Program-made: the position numbers and the translations under genes
The notes under the pieces: generated by a model
Seen by the model: only the letters and a program-made list of their open reading frames with translations
Told to the model about the DNA's origin: nothing
The model's database searches: none
Origin: Arthrobacter sp. PAMC25564
Lineage (GTDB): Bacteria; Actinomycetota; Actinomycetes; Actinomycetales; Micrococcaceae
Assembly: GCF_004798705.1 (NCBI RefSeq)
Contig: NZ_CP039290.1
Location: 1-64,000 of the forward strand
Length of the DNA: 64,000 nt
Direction of reading: 5' to 3'
Part shown: one piece after another, positions 1 through 8,473 of the stretch
Numbering within the stretch: the stretch's first letter is position 1
Layout: each line of letters opens with the position of its first letter

Positions 1-958
1 AAACGGGCGCGACCTCGATGCACAGGATGGAACCGAATCCCTTCATCTGCGCCTTCGCCCGCTCATGGCCCGGGTCCGAGGCAAGCCCGGGGAAACGGAC
101 GCTGCTGATCCTCGGGTGCTTGCTCAGCCGCTCCGCCAGGATCGCCGCCGAGGCCTGGGATCGCTCGACGCGCAGGGCCAGGGTGCGCAGCCCGCGGAGC
201 GCCAGCCATGCCTCGAAGGGCCCGGCGATGCCGCCGTGGATGGTGCGGTGGTGCAGCAGCGCGGCGCGCAGATCGGCGTCGGACGTCACCAGGGCGCCGA
301 GCACGACGTCGGAGTGCCCGGAAAGATACTTCGTCACCGAATGCACAACGATGTCCGAGCCCAGGGCCAGGGGCTGCTGGACAAGCGGCGTGGAGAACGT
401 GTTGTCCGTGACGACGACGGCGCCCGCCTCATGCGCCGCCGCGGTCAGCGCCCGGATATCCGCGACGCCGAGCATCGGGTTGGTGGGGCTTTCCAGCCAG
501 AGCATGCTGGCGGTTTTCCCGCCGTCCGGGGCCAGCTGGTTCCGGACCGCGTCGGTGTCCGCAATGTCCACGGTGCGCAGCTCCAGGAAGCCCTTCTCCG
601 CCAGTTCCGTGGCCATCACCAGCGAGCCCGCGTAACTGTGGGACGGCATCACGAGCACTCCGCCGGCCGGGACCAGGGACAGCGCGGAGCTCACGGCTGC
701 GAGCCCTGAGGCGTACAGCAGGCCGGGCAGTTCTGCCCCTTCCAGCTGGGCCAGGGCCTCCTCGAAGGGGTCCCAGGTGGGGTTGGAATATCGGCCATAA
801 CCGCGGTCCCCGTCACCCAGGGGGCCGGTACCGAAATAGGTGGAGGACAGGACCAGCGGAGGGTTGACCGGCGCATCGCGCCGCCGCGGCGGACGGCCCG
901 CCGCGACGACCACGGTTTCTGCGGAGAGCGACGCTGCCTGTTCTTCTGAAAGACTCAT
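1..958 (-). CDS. metB: Cystathionine gamma-synthase-type PLP enzyme (3' end outside window)
   Basis: Pyridoxal-phosphate enzyme of the Cys/Met metabolism family, acting in the cytoplasm on homoserine-derived substrates and cysteine. The start is ATG at 958, giving a protein that begins MSLSEEQAASLSAETVVVAA. The family landmarks are visible: GRYSNPTWDPFEEALAQLEG near residue 60, and the PLP-lysine stretch SVTKYLSGHSDVVLGA about two thirds along. About 319 codons are present; the last part lies beyond position 1, so the protein is partial here. The choice of gamma-synthase over gamma-lyase or O-succinylhomoserine sulfhydrylase is an inference, because these subfamilies share the motifs. It is divergent from tmk across an 83-base gap that must hold both promoters. 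Confidence 0.8.
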   Translation of the reverse strand, partial: MSLSEEQAASLSAETVVVAAGRPPRRRDAPVNPPLVLSSTYFGTGPLGDGDRGYGRYSNPTWDPFEEALAQLEGAELPGLLYASGLAAVSSALSLVPAGGVLVMPSHSYAGSLVMATELAEKGFLELRTVDIADTDAVRNQLAPDGGKTASMLWLESPTNPMLGVADIRALTAAAHEAGAVVVTDNTFSTPLVQQPLALGSDIVVHSVTKYLSGHSDVVLGALVTSDADLRAALLHHRTIHGGIAGPFEAWLALRGLRTLALRVERSQASAAILAERLSKHPRISSVRFPGLASDPGHERAKAQMKGFGSILCIEVAPV

Positions 959-1041
959 GGTCACAGGGTACGTCGGAGCCGCGCAGGGCGGCCAAGGCGT
1001 TACGCCGCTAGCCTGTCGGTGATTGTCGGTAGTCTAGAGCA

Positions 1042-1710
1042 GTGACTACCCAGAACCCCGGACTCAACCCCGGCCTGTTCATCGCCTTCGAAGGCGGCGA
1101 CGGCGCCGGCAAGTCCACCCAGGCGGCAGAGCTGGCCGGGGCCCTCGAGTCACGCGGCCTGACGGTGCTGCGGACCCGCGAACCGGGCGGCACCCCGATT
1201 GGCGAAAAGCTGCGGTCCCTCGTGCTGGACCACGGCCACGGCCACATCGACGCGCACACGGAAGCCCTTATCTTTGCGGCCTCCCGCGCCGCCCACGCAT
1301 GCCAGGTCATCCGCCCGGCGCTGGAACGCGGTGAGATCGTCCTGACCGACCGTTATATTGACTCCTCGGTCGCCTACCAGGGCGCGGGCCGGGGCCTGGG
1401 CCCCGACGCCGTCCGTACCCTCAACGAATGGGCCACCTCGGAACTCCAGCCGGACCTCACGGTGCTGCTCGACGTCGACCCCGCCCAGGGCCGCCGCCGG
1501 CGCACCGCCGGTGACGCCGCCGAAGACCGGCTGGAATCCGAAGCGGATGACTTCCATGCCAGGATCCGGGCGGCGTTCCTGGACCTCGCCGCGGCCCGGC
1601 CGGAGCAGTACCTCGTGCTCCCGGCCAATCTCCCGGTCCGCGAGCTCGCCGCCCGCATCCTCGAGCGCGTCGAATCCCTGCTGTCCCATCCCCGTAGCAG
1701 GACCGCATGA
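1042..1710 (+). CDS. tmk: Thymidylate kinase
   Basis: Phosphorylates dTMP to dTDP for DNA synthesis. The 222-residue protein has the usual length. It carries the P-loop GGDGAGKS at residues 18-25, the TDRYIDSSVAYQGAGRG segment that positions the nucleotide, and an arginine-rich lid region (RRRRTAGDAAEDRLE). The start is GTG at 1042. The stop overlaps the start of the next gene as ATGA, so tmk and holB are probably translationally coupled, a common arrangement in actinobacteria. Confidence 0.97.
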   Translation: MTTQNPGLNPGLFIAFEGGDGAGKSTQAAELAGALESRGLTVLRTREPGGTPIGEKLRSLVLDHGHGHIDAHTEALIFAASRAAHACQVIRPALERGEIVLTDRYIDSSVAYQGAGRGLGPDAVRTLNEWATSELQPDLTVLLDVDPAQGRRRRTAGDAAEDRLESEADDFHARIRAAFLDLAAARPEQYLVLPANLPVRELAARILERVESLLSHPRSRTA

Positions 1711-2849
1711 GCGTCTGGGACGACCTGCAGGGCCAGCCCGCCGTCGTCGCCCAACTGCGCCAGGCGGCCCAGGGCGAGGGCCTCACGCACGCGTGGCTGT
1801 TCACCGGGCCGCCGGGGTCCGGCCGGTCCAACGCGGCGAAGGCCTTTGCCGCAGCCCTGAACTGCGATCAGGAGGACGTCGCCCTCCGCGGCTGCGGCGA
1901 GTGCGCGGCCTGCCAGACCATCCTCGGCGAAACGCACTCCGATGTGGCGTTTGTCCGCACCGAGAAGGTGACTATCACCATCGACGAGGCCCGTGAACTG
2001 GTATCCACCGCGGGGAACCGGCCATCGTCGGCCCGCTGGCGGATCATCGTGGTCGAGGACGCGGACCGGATGGCCGAACGCACCACCAACGTCCTGCTCA
2101 AGGCGATCGAGGAGCCCACCCCGCGCACCGTGTGGATGCTGTGCGCACCCTCCCCGGCCGATGTCCTGGTGACCATCCGCTCCCGCTGCCGGCCGGTGGC
2201 GTTGCGGCTTCCGCCGGCGGCGGACGTCGCGGCCCTGCTGGTCAAGCGCGACGGCGTGGCCCCGGATGTTGCCGAACGTGCGGCCCGCGCGGCCCAGAGC
2301 CACGTCGGCATCGCGCGCCGCCTGGCCCGGGACCCGGAAGCCCGGGAGCGCCGGCTCGAAACCGTGCGGTTCCCTTTGACGCTCCGCGGGATCACGGCGG
2401 CAGTCCTGATGGCTGAAAAGCTGGTCAAGATCGCCACAGAGGAAGCCAACAGCTCCAACGATGAACGCGATGCCGCCGAAAAGATCGCTCTGCTCGCGAC
2501 CCTCGGGGCACCCGAAAGCGGCACCCTGCCACCGGCCATGCGCGGCCAGGTGAAGCAGCTGGAGGAGGACCAGAAGCGCCGGGCGAAGCGCTCCGTGACC
2601 GACTCCCTTGACCGCACCCTGACGGACCTGTTGTCCTTTTATCGGGATGTCCTGATCATCCAGATGGGGAACGCTGTTGAACTTGTCAACGTTGAACTGA
2701 GGAGCGAACTCGAAGAATTCGCCCGTCACTCCACGGCCGAAGTCACTCTTGTCCGCATGGACGCCATTAACAAGGCCCGCAAACGGATCACCACCACCAA
2801 CGTGGCTCCGCTGCTGGCCATCGAGTCCATGGCCGCCAGCCTCATCTGA
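1707..2849 (+). CDS. holB: DNA polymerase III delta' subunit
   Basis: Clamp-loader subunit of the replicative polymerase. The 380-residue protein begins with an AAA+ domain. The P-loop position reads GPPGSGRS (residues 34-41) with arginine in place of the usual lysine, consistent with a delta' subunit that does not itself hydrolyse ATP. A four-cysteine zinc module follows (C53, C63, C66, C69, in CGECAACQ). The VVEDADRM and LLKAIEEPTPRTVWMLCA stretches are classic for clamp-loader subunits. Its start lies inside the end of tmk (ATGA overlap). Confidence 0.95.
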   Translation: MSVWDDLQGQPAVVAQLRQAAQGEGLTHAWLFTGPPGSGRSNAAKAFAAALNCDQEDVALRGCGECAACQTILGETHSDVAFVRTEKVTITIDEARELVSTAGNRPSSARWRIIVVEDADRMAERTTNVLLKAIEEPTPRTVWMLCAPSPADVLVTIRSRCRPVALRLPPAADVAALLVKRDGVAPDVAERAARAAQSHVGIARRLARDPEARERRLETVRFPLTLRGITAAVLMAEKLVKIATEEANSSNDERDAAEKIALLATLGAPESGTLPPAMRGQVKQLEEDQKRRAKRSVTDSLDRTLTDLLSFYRDVLIIQMGNAVELVNVELRSELEEFARHSTAEVTLVRMDAINKARKRITTTNVAPLLAIESMAASLI

Positions 2850-2899
2850 CCCCACCCATTTCCGCCAGACCACCATTCCTATCCCCAGGGAGAAACCGC

Positions 2900-4465
2900 A
2901 TGAAGTCTGCTCGACGCCTGCCCGCAAGATTCCGATCCTGGGCGGTCGGCGTGCGGGCCGCCGGTGCCATGGCCCTGGTCCTGGCGGTGGCGTCGTGCAG
3001 TCTCTTCGGCGGCGGCGGCGGATCGACGAGTGCCGGCCCGGTTCAGAGCGGCGCCGCCATCGCCGCGGCTCCGGCCGAGCTCCGCAGCTTCTACTCCCAG
3101 CAAGTCACCTGGGTACCTTGTGAAAGCAGTTTCACCTGCGCCAAGATCAAGGTTCCGCTGGATTACAGCAAGCCCGATGGGGCCAGCATCGAAATCGCAG
3201 CCATCAAGCTGTCCACGAAGGGCAGCAAGAAGGGCAGCCTGCTGGTCAACCCCGGTGGTCCCGGCGGTTCCGGCTACGACTTCGTCAGGGACGCCGGCAC
3301 CACCAATATTTCCGAGAAGGTCCGCTCGAATTACGACGTCGTGGGTTTCGACCCCCGCGGGGTGAAGCGGTCCGCCCCGGTCACCTGCCTCACCGACCAG
3401 GAGCGCGACGAGTCCCGGGCCAAGACCTATGCCCTCGACACCGACGCCGGGCTGGAGGCGGCACTCGCGGACAACAAGGTGATTGCGGCCAAATGCGTGG
3501 AGAAAACCGGGCCGGTGCTGGGCCATATTGACACCGGCAGCGCCGCAAAGGATCTCGACATCCTCCGCGGAGTACTCAATGACACCAAGCTGAATTACCT
3601 CGGATACTCCTACGGGACCCTGCTGGGGTCCACCTACGCCTCGCTGTTCCCGGACAACGTCGGCCGGATGGTGCTGGACGGCGCGATCGACCCGTCGCTG
3701 AGCTATGAGGACCTTACGAGCGGACAGGCCAAGGCGTTCGAAAAGGCGGTCAGCGCCTACGCGGCCCACTGCCTCCAGGAAAGCGGATGCCCGCTCAGCG
3801 GCAGCACCGAGGACGCCGTCCAGCAGATCCGCAACCTCATCAAGGCGGTCGAGGCGAACCCGCTGCCGGCCAAGGGTGGGAGGCAGGTCTCGGCGTCGAC
3901 GTTTGTCAGCGGCTTCATCCTCCCGCTCTACAACAATGACAACTGGCCACTCCTCACCCGGGCCCTCGCCCAGGCCAAGGCCGGCGACGGCAGCGGAATG
4001 ATGACGCTCGCCGACTTCGGCGCCGACCGGGACCCCAACGGCAGCTACACGTCGAACAGCACCTTCGCCTTCAACGCGATCAACTGCCTGGACTACCCGA
4101 TGGTGTCCGACACCGCGTCCATGCGGGCCGAGGACCTGAAGCTGCGCCAGGAATCGCCGACCCTGGGCTACTACTTCGCCTACGGCGGCAGCAACTGCAA
4201 GGACTGGCCGTACAAGAACGTCCGGACGCCCGCCCCGGTGGAGTACAAGGGCTCCGCACAGATCCTCGTGGTCGGAACCACGGGAGACCCGGCGACCCCC
4301 TATGAATGGGCAGGCGAACTGCGCAAGCAGCTGGGGAACGCCTCGCTGCTGACATGGAAGGGCGAGGGCCACACCGCCTATGGCCGTTCCAACAGCTGCA
4401 TCGGCAACGGCGTGGACAGCTACCTGATCGACGGCAAGGCGCCCGCGGACAACACCGTCTGCTAG
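2900..4465 (+). CDS. Secreted alpha/beta-hydrolase lipoprotein, TAP-like peptidase
   Basis: A 521-residue alpha/beta-hydrolase of the tripeptidyl-aminopeptidase-like group (Streptomyces TAP and mycobacterial relatives). An N-terminal signal ends in the lipobox VASC with Cys33, so it should be a lipid-anchored cell-surface protein. The oxyanion loop GGPGGSGYDF starts near residue 120. The nucleophile elbow GYSYG has its serine at residue 238. The TAP-type C-terminal domain has the acid in GTTGDPATPY and the histidine in GEGHTAYGRS. It probably trims peptides in the envelope; the exact substrate cannot be read. It follows holB after 50 bases, with an AGGGAGA ribosome site. Confidence 0.88.
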   Translation: MKSARRLPARFRSWAVGVRAAGAMALVLAVASCSLFGGGGGSTSAGPVQSGAAIAAAPAELRSFYSQQVTWVPCESSFTCAKIKVPLDYSKPDGASIEIAAIKLSTKGSKKGSLLVNPGGPGGSGYDFVRDAGTTNISEKVRSNYDVVGFDPRGVKRSAPVTCLTDQERDESRAKTYALDTDAGLEAALADNKVIAAKCVEKTGPVLGHIDTGSAAKDLDILRGVLNDTKLNYLGYSYGTLLGSTYASLFPDNVGRMVLDGAIDPSLSYEDLTSGQAKAFEKAVSAYAAHCLQESGCPLSGSTEDAVQQIRNLIKAVEANPLPAKGGRQVSASTFVSGFILPLYNNDNWPLLTRALAQAKAGDGSGMMTLADFGADRDPNGSYTSNSTFAFNAINCLDYPMVSDTASMRAEDLKLRQESPTLGYYFAYGGSNCKDWPYKNVRTPAPVEYKGSAQILVVGTTGDPATPYEWAGELRKQLGNASLLTWKGEGHTAYGRSNSCIGNGVDSYLIDGKAPADNTVC

Positions 4466-4605
4466 GACCGTCTGCCAGGGCCGGCGTCCGGCGGCCTCCG
4501 GCGGGTTTTGCCGGCGCTTTGCAGGCTCATTTTGACCCGGGCGCCGGGACTCCATTACAGTTATCTCTTGCATGATCCGCCCGGTTCACCGGGTTTCATG
4601 TGGTT

Positions 4606-4678
4606 GCTTCCTTAGCTCAGTTGGTAGAGCGTCTCACTCGTAATGAGAAGGTCGCCAGTTCGATTCTGGCAGGAAGCT
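4606..4678 (+). tRNA. tRNA-Thr (CGU anticodon)
   Basis: Full cloverleaf: acceptor GCTTCCT/AGGAAGC, D-arm TAGCTCAGTTGGTAGAGC, anticodon stem TCTCA/TGAGA around loop CTCGTAA giving anticodon CGT, and T-loop GTTCGATTC. No CCA is encoded. Confidence 0.96.
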
Positions 4679-4687
4679 CGAAAATGC

Positions 4688-4719
4688 GGACCCACCTCCT
4701 TTGCGGGGTGGGTCCGTTT
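4688..4719 (+). terminator. Rho-independent terminator after tRNA-Thr
   Basis: GGACCCACC pairs with GGTGGGTCC around a short loop, followed directly by GTTTTCGTTT, nine bases after the tRNA. Confidence 0.85.
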
Positions 4720-4747
4720 TCGTTTCCGGGAGGAGTGCACAGCCCGG

Positions 4748-5044
4748 CTACGCGGCGGCGCCCGGGGTGAAGTAGTTGTGCGCTTCCAGGTACGTCACTT
4801 TCGGTGGCCCGGGGAACCCGGCCTCCACGCTGAATGGGCCGATCTGCTCCTTCGCGAAGGCATCGTAGAGCTCGCGGGACCGCCAGAGGTCCGTGACGAG
4901 GATCCCGTCGTCCGTGGCCGCCACCCAGTGCCCGAGAGCGCCTGCCGGGGCAGGTCCTGCCGGGGTGAGGCCCATTTTGCCGATGACCTGGTCATATTGC
5001 TCCAGGGTGGCACCGGTGAATTCCATGATGACTGCAACTGCCAT
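4748..5044 (-). CDS. Small hypothetical protein, ABM/dimeric alpha-beta barrel-like
   Basis: A 98-residue protein starting MAVAVIMEFTGATLEQYDQV. The pattern (short beta strand, a helix with EQYDQV, GHWVAATDDGILVTDLW, then a helix with Y-AF) is that of ferredoxin-like antibiotic-biosynthesis-monooxygenase-type folds, but no catalytic motif can be named. The ATG is preceded by GAGAGGGAC, a good ribosome site. It stands alone, divergent from the K+ channel gene. The function is unknown; the fold call is an inference. Confidence 0.6.
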   Translation of the reverse strand: MAVAVIMEFTGATLEQYDQVIGKMGLTPAGPAPAGALGHWVAATDDGILVTDLWRSRELYDAFAKEQIGPFSVEAGFPGPPKVTYLEAHNYFTPGAAA

Positions 5045-5124
5045 GTCCCTCTCCTCACAATCAGCGCACCGTCAGCCACGGCACGCACCTGCATTGATAT
5101 GGCATGGTCTACGCCCGACAAGAA

Positions 5125-5167
5125 GGGCCGTCAATACGCAACGCAATGACGGCCCGGTTTTCGGGCC
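5125..5167. terminator. Hairpin-rich terminator-like element in a divergent gap
   Basis: GGGCCGTCA (5125-5133) pairs with TGACGGCCC (5147-5155). A second hairpin GGCCCG-GTTTT-CGGGCC overlaps it. The loop contains ATACGCAACGCAA, which resembles the ACGCAA half-sites seen around the betaine island. A terminator between two divergent genes has no obvious job, so its role is unclear. Confidence 0.4.
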
Positions 5168-5252
5168 GGCCGATGATCCGCATGAGCCATCCGGTGCGCT
5201 ATTTGCCGACCAGCGCCGCCGGATCGCATCAGACGGCCTTAACCTTGGGATC

Positions 5253-6047
5253 ATGAATCAGGCACTGTGGCGCAAGTACTCGGAATGGCCCATGCTCTTC
5301 GCCGCGGTGGTGTTCCTGACGGCTTATTCCATCCAGGTCATCGCGAATCTTCAGACCGCCCGGACGGACGCCATCGAAGTCATCATCTGGATCACTTGGG
5401 CCGCCTTCGCCGTGGACTACGGCGTCAGCCTCTACCTTGCCCCCAACAGGGGGCAGTGGTTCATCCGGAATCTCCATGAGCTGGCGATTCTGATGCTGCC
5501 CACCCTGCGTCCGCTGAGGCTCCTTCGGCTGGTGACGCTGTTGCGGATCCTTTACCGGACCGGCGGCAACGCCCTGCGGGGCCGGATCATCACCTACGTG
5601 CTCGTCTCCGCCGCGCTGCTGATCTATTCCGGTGCCCTCGCCGTCCTCGATTCGGAAGAAAATGTGGATGGATCCAACATCACCAATTTCGGCGACGCAA
5701 TCTGGTGGGCCATGACCACCATCACGACTGTCGGCTACGGAGACCACTATCCCGTGACGGTGCTGGGCCGCTTGGTCGCCGCAGGCCTGATGATCGGCGG
5801 CATAGCCGTGCTTGGCGTCGTTACCGCGTCCGTTGCCTCCTGGCTTGTCGAGCATGTGGCCCTCGAGACCGCGGCCGACGTCGAAGCGAACGAGGAACCG
5901 ATGAGGCAGGAAATGGCCCGGCTCGCGCAGCAGATCGAACGGCTCACGGCGCAACTGGCCGAACGCGAGGAACGCCAGGAGAACATTGACCCAGATTCAG
6001 ATGCAGCTAAAGATTCAGATTCGACTAAGGAATCCAACGAGGGCTAG
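5253..6047 (+). CDS. Voltage-gated-type potassium channel
   Basis: A 264-residue six-helix K+ channel of the bacterial Kv type. It has four N-terminal helices, an arginine-periodic S4-like helix (LRPLRLLRLVTLLRILYR, about 85-102), a pore loop with the selectivity filter TVGYGD at 159-164, the S6 helix, and then a cytoplasmic coiled coil (EMARLAQQIERLTAQLAERE) and a polar tail. The start is ATG at 5253; the open frame runs further upstream without a plausible start. Its TAG stop lies inside a CTAG that abuts an IS701-like end, so the acidic C-terminal tail may be slightly altered by insertion. Confidence 0.9.
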   Translation: MNQALWRKYSEWPMLFAAVVFLTAYSIQVIANLQTARTDAIEVIIWITWAAFAVDYGVSLYLAPNRGQWFIRNLHELAILMLPTLRPLRLLRLVTLLRILYRTGGNALRGRIITYVLVSAALLIYSGALAVLDSEENVDGSNITNFGDAIWWAMTTITTVGYGDHYPVTVLGRLVAAGLMIGGIAVLGVVTASVASWLVEHVALETAADVEANEEPMRQEMARLAQQIERLTAQLAEREERQENIDPDSDAAKDSDSTKESNEG

Positions 6048-6049
6048 TA

Positions 6050-6310
6050 CTACAGTCGCGTTTATTGTCGGTTGTGCGGCGTTTTAACCGGGCTTCCGGC
6101 TCCTGTCGTGTTGATCGTTGGCGGTGGGTGATGATATTTGTGTGGCTGCGGTGCAGGACCGGACCGAGGGGCTCCAGAGGAACGGTGAGCTGGCCGCGCC
6201 GCGGTTCGCCCGGTCAGAGCCCCGGAGAACGCTGTGGCCTATGTGCGGCGGCAAACGCGTTGCTGGGGTGCTACGGCGTCAAGTCCCGCGAGATGGCTCG
6301 TTGTGTCGAA
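6050..6310 (+). mobile_element. Remnant of IS701-like element: left end and broken transposase start
   Basis: Bases 6050-6112 match, on the opposite strand, bases 26318-26382 with about 85% identity and one small gap, including GCGTTTTAA and GGGCTTCCGGCTCCTGTCG. From 6118 a short frame reads LAAPRFARSEPRR, which I recognise as typical of the N-terminal part of IS701-family transposases (usually followed by AYVRGLL); the remainder is spread over other frames (VAYVRR, NALLGCYGVKSREMA). CTAG lies at 6044-6047, and IS701 elements favour YTAR targets. The family call rests on memory. Confidence 0.5.
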
Positions 6311-6598
6311 TTCAGTGAGGCCCACCAAAGCGGGGCTTGGATGGACACGCAATAGGATCCGGAGGCACAGAACGCCGCCTTCCGAATCCCAGGAGATACG
6401 GGATAACCCTGAAGTCTGGCGGGACTCGTGAAACGAACCCAGGCTGCCGAAGTCCCCGTACATCGGAATCCGAGTGCTTTGCTGTCTTTCCGGCAACCCT
6501 GCACACCACCATGCGTCTGGCACACGGTTCCTGCGAATCGCCGGACCTCCTGTCACTGCAGCTGACCACAACGTCCAACGCAGCTGCGGGATTGAGAT
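6311..6598. other. Intergenic stretch without a recognisable gene
   Basis: Several short frames exist on both strands, but none has a recognisable domain, a ribosome site or consistent codon bias. It is probably debris continuing from the IS remnant. Confidence 0.5.
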
Positions 6599-6901
6599 TT
6601 ACGAGGCCAATCGCTCACGTGTGTTGCGACCAGGGCCTGCCGATTCAACGCCACGTTCGGGGTGGTTGATCTCGGCCCACACCACATCGAGGGAGAGCCC
6701 GAGGACATCGGCGATCGCAGCGATCGTCGGGAAGGCAGGGGTCGCTACGCGGCCCGTCTCGATCTTCCGGAGGGTCTCCGGTGAGACACGTGCATTGAGC
6801 GCGATGTCGAGCATCGAGCGTTCTCCCCTGGCGCGACGCAACAGGGCACCAAGGCGCTGTCCGCGCTCGACCTCTTCGAATGTGAGCGGCAATCTGACCA
6901 T
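6599..6901 (-). CDS. XRE-family transcriptional regulator
   Basis: A 100-residue protein that is almost entirely one helix-turn-helix domain. The segment from LGALLRRARGERSMLDIALN through SPETLRKIETGRVATPAFPT to AAIADVLGLSLD is the Cro/C1 pattern (about residues 17-73). The ATG at 6901 lies only seven bases after TATAAT on the minus strand, so the mRNA is probably leaderless. The gene diverges from a methionine aminopeptidase across 43 bases that contain a perfect 10+10 palindrome. It most likely controls itself and its neighbour. No effector domain is present. Confidence 0.88.
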   Translation of the reverse strand: MVRLPLTFEEVERGQRLGALLRRARGERSMLDIALNARVSPETLRKIETGRVATPAFPTIAAIADVLGLSLDVVWAEINHPERGVESAGPGRNTRERLAS

Positions 6902-6908
6902 GACTCCG

Positions 6909-6938
6909 ATTATACCGGGATAATATGGCCGGTATAAT
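6909..6938. promoter_or_regulatory. Palindromic divergent promoter/operator of the XRE-map pair
   Basis: Perfect inverted repeat ATTATACCGG (6909-6918) and CCGGTATAAT (6929-6938) separated by ten bases. Each arm holds a consensus TATAAT reading outward: on the plus strand six bases before the map ATG, on the minus strand seven bases before the regulator ATG. No good -35 box is visible. It looks like one operator serving two overlapping, opposing leaderless promoters. Confidence 0.8.
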
Positions 6939-6944
6939 TATTGG

Positions 6945-7727
6945 ATGATCGAGATCCTGAACCCCACCGAACTAACCCGAGCAAAAGAGACAGGCATCCT
7001 GGTTGCAGACATCTTGCAGACATTGAGGAACCGCAGCACGGTCGGCACGAACCTCCTGGACATCGACCGGTGGGCCCAGACCATGATCGTCGAGGCCGGA
7101 GCGCTGTCCTGTTACGTCGATTACGCGCCATCCTTCGGACGCGGGCCCTTCGGCCACTACATCTGCACGGCCGTCAACGACGCCGTGCTCCACGGACTGC
7201 CATACGACTACACGCTTGCCGACGGCGACTTGCTGGCCCTCGACCTCGCCGTCTCCAAGCGGGGAGTCGCTGCAGACTCCGCCATCAGCATCATCGTGGG
7301 CGACTCCAAGCCCCCGGAGAGCGTCGCGATGATCAGCGCGACCGAGCGCGCATTGAGCGCAGGGATAGCCGCCGCCGGACCCGGGGCCCGCATCGGCCAC
7401 ATCTCCCATGCCATCGGCTCGGTCCTCAGCGAGGCGGGGTACCCGATCAACGCCGAGTTCGGGGGCCACGGCATCGGATCGACGATGCACCAGGACCCCC
7501 ACGTTCCAAACACCGGCCGGCCGGGACGGGGATACAAACTGCGCCCCGGGCAACTGCTCGCGCTGGAGCCATGGGTCATGGCCGACACCGCTGAACTCAT
7601 CATCGACGCCGACGGGTGGACCCTCCGAAGTGCGACAGGCTGCCGGACAGCACACAGTGAGCACAGGATCGCCATCACCGACGACGGAGCCGAAATCCTC
7701 ACCATGCAGGCCGAGGCGCACCCGTGA
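6945..7727 (+). CDS. map: Methionine aminopeptidase type I (probable extra copy)
   Basis: Removes the initiator methionine from nascent proteins. The 260-residue length is normal for a type I enzyme with no N-terminal extension. The metal ligands are all in place: D100, D111, H175, E208 and E239, with catalytic H83 (NDAVLHGLP), spaced as in the E. coli enzyme. The motifs are LALDLAVSKRGVAADSA, GGHGIGSTMHQDPHVPN and AHSEHRIAIT. The ATG at 6945 has no ribosome site and sits six bases from TATAAT, implying a leaderless message. Housekeeping map genes usually lie near secY/infA, so this XRE-paired copy is probably a second one. A regulated backup or resistance role is conjecture. Confidence 0.92.
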   Translation: MIEILNPTELTRAKETGILVADILQTLRNRSTVGTNLLDIDRWAQTMIVEAGALSCYVDYAPSFGRGPFGHYICTAVNDAVLHGLPYDYTLADGDLLALDLAVSKRGVAADSAISIIVGDSKPPESVAMISATERALSAGIAAAGPGARIGHISHAIGSVLSEAGYPINAEFGGHGIGSTMHQDPHVPNTGRPGRGYKLRPGQLLALEPWVMADTAELIIDADGWTLRSATGCRTAHSEHRIAITDDGAEILTMQAEAHP

Positions 7728-7814
7728 GAACGGAGCCACACCTGCCCTCATGGGCTGAGTCAACTGCCGGTTACGGGCGGCGGACCGCCCGACGTGCAGT
7801 AGGCTCCGGGCCCT
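7728..7814. other. Short gap, nothing recognised
   Basis: No frame, hairpin or repeat of note between the end of map and the broken MFS gene. Confidence 0.4.
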
Positions 7815-8290
7815 CCACAGGGTGAATAGCCGGGCCGCTGCATGGGTGGACCACCACCGAGCAACTCACCCCCGACAGCTTCCGCTGGGACTGGCCGATC
7901 TCCCCGGTCCCGGTTGCTTTCGCGCTCGGCGCGGCCGCGCTCTTCGCGTTCGTGCTGGTCGAGCGGTCCAGGGCGCGCGCCCGCAAACCGGTGCTGCTCG
8001 ACCTGACGCTGCTGGACATCCGCAGCTTCCGCTACGGCAGCATCGCGGCCCTGGTGGTGGCGCTGGGCAAATTCGGTATGCTCTTCGCACTGCCGCTGTT
8101 CCTGCGGGGCGCTCTCGGCTACACGGCGCTGGACACGGGACTCCTGATCCTGTCCCTGGCCGTTGGCACCTTCCTGATCTCAGGGGTTCAGCCCAGCTCA
8201 CCCGTCGACTCGGCGGTCGCGGCGTCGTGCGCGCGGGCCTGTTCCTCGAGGCCGTCGCCATCACCGGGCTGGGCACCCCGCCATACCCCC
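7815..8290 (+). pseudogene. Fragment of DHA2-type MFS efflux pump, frameshifted
   Basis: One frame reads FRWDWPISPVPVAFALGAAA and continues through PVLLDLTLLDIRSFRYGS to LRGALGYTALDTGLLILSLA, which is the middle of an EmrB/QacA-type transporter. The match stops near 8185 and resumes in another frame as LTRRLGGRGVVRAGLFLEAV and AITGLGTP. Both ends of the gene are missing. This is a decayed fragment of about 150 codons and cannot make a working pump. Confidence 0.7.
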
Positions 8291-8473
8291 AGCGGGTCCT
8301 CCTGACCTCCGTACGGACGGGACAGAGGTTCTCCCATCGGGTCGACCACTGCATGCCGGCTCGGGCCCAGTCCGCTGGACCTCGGCGGCAACTGCGCCCG
8401 CGTTTTCTACCTCGCCCGCTCCTCTTGGCGGGTTCCGGGATTTCGTCGGGCATGCCGGGTGTGGGGCTTGATG
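8291..8473. other. Gap between two gene fragments, nothing recognised
   Basis: No supported gene. The minus-strand frame here has no known motif. Confidence 0.4.

Noticed and set aside
1374..2927. 517-codon minus-strand frame opposite tmk-holB
   Set aside because: Shadow of two well-conserved housekeeping genes.
5125..5167. Small RNA or riboswitch between the divergent genes at 5044 and 5253
   Set aside because: Two overlapping hairpins only; no known riboswitch core and no promoter evidence.
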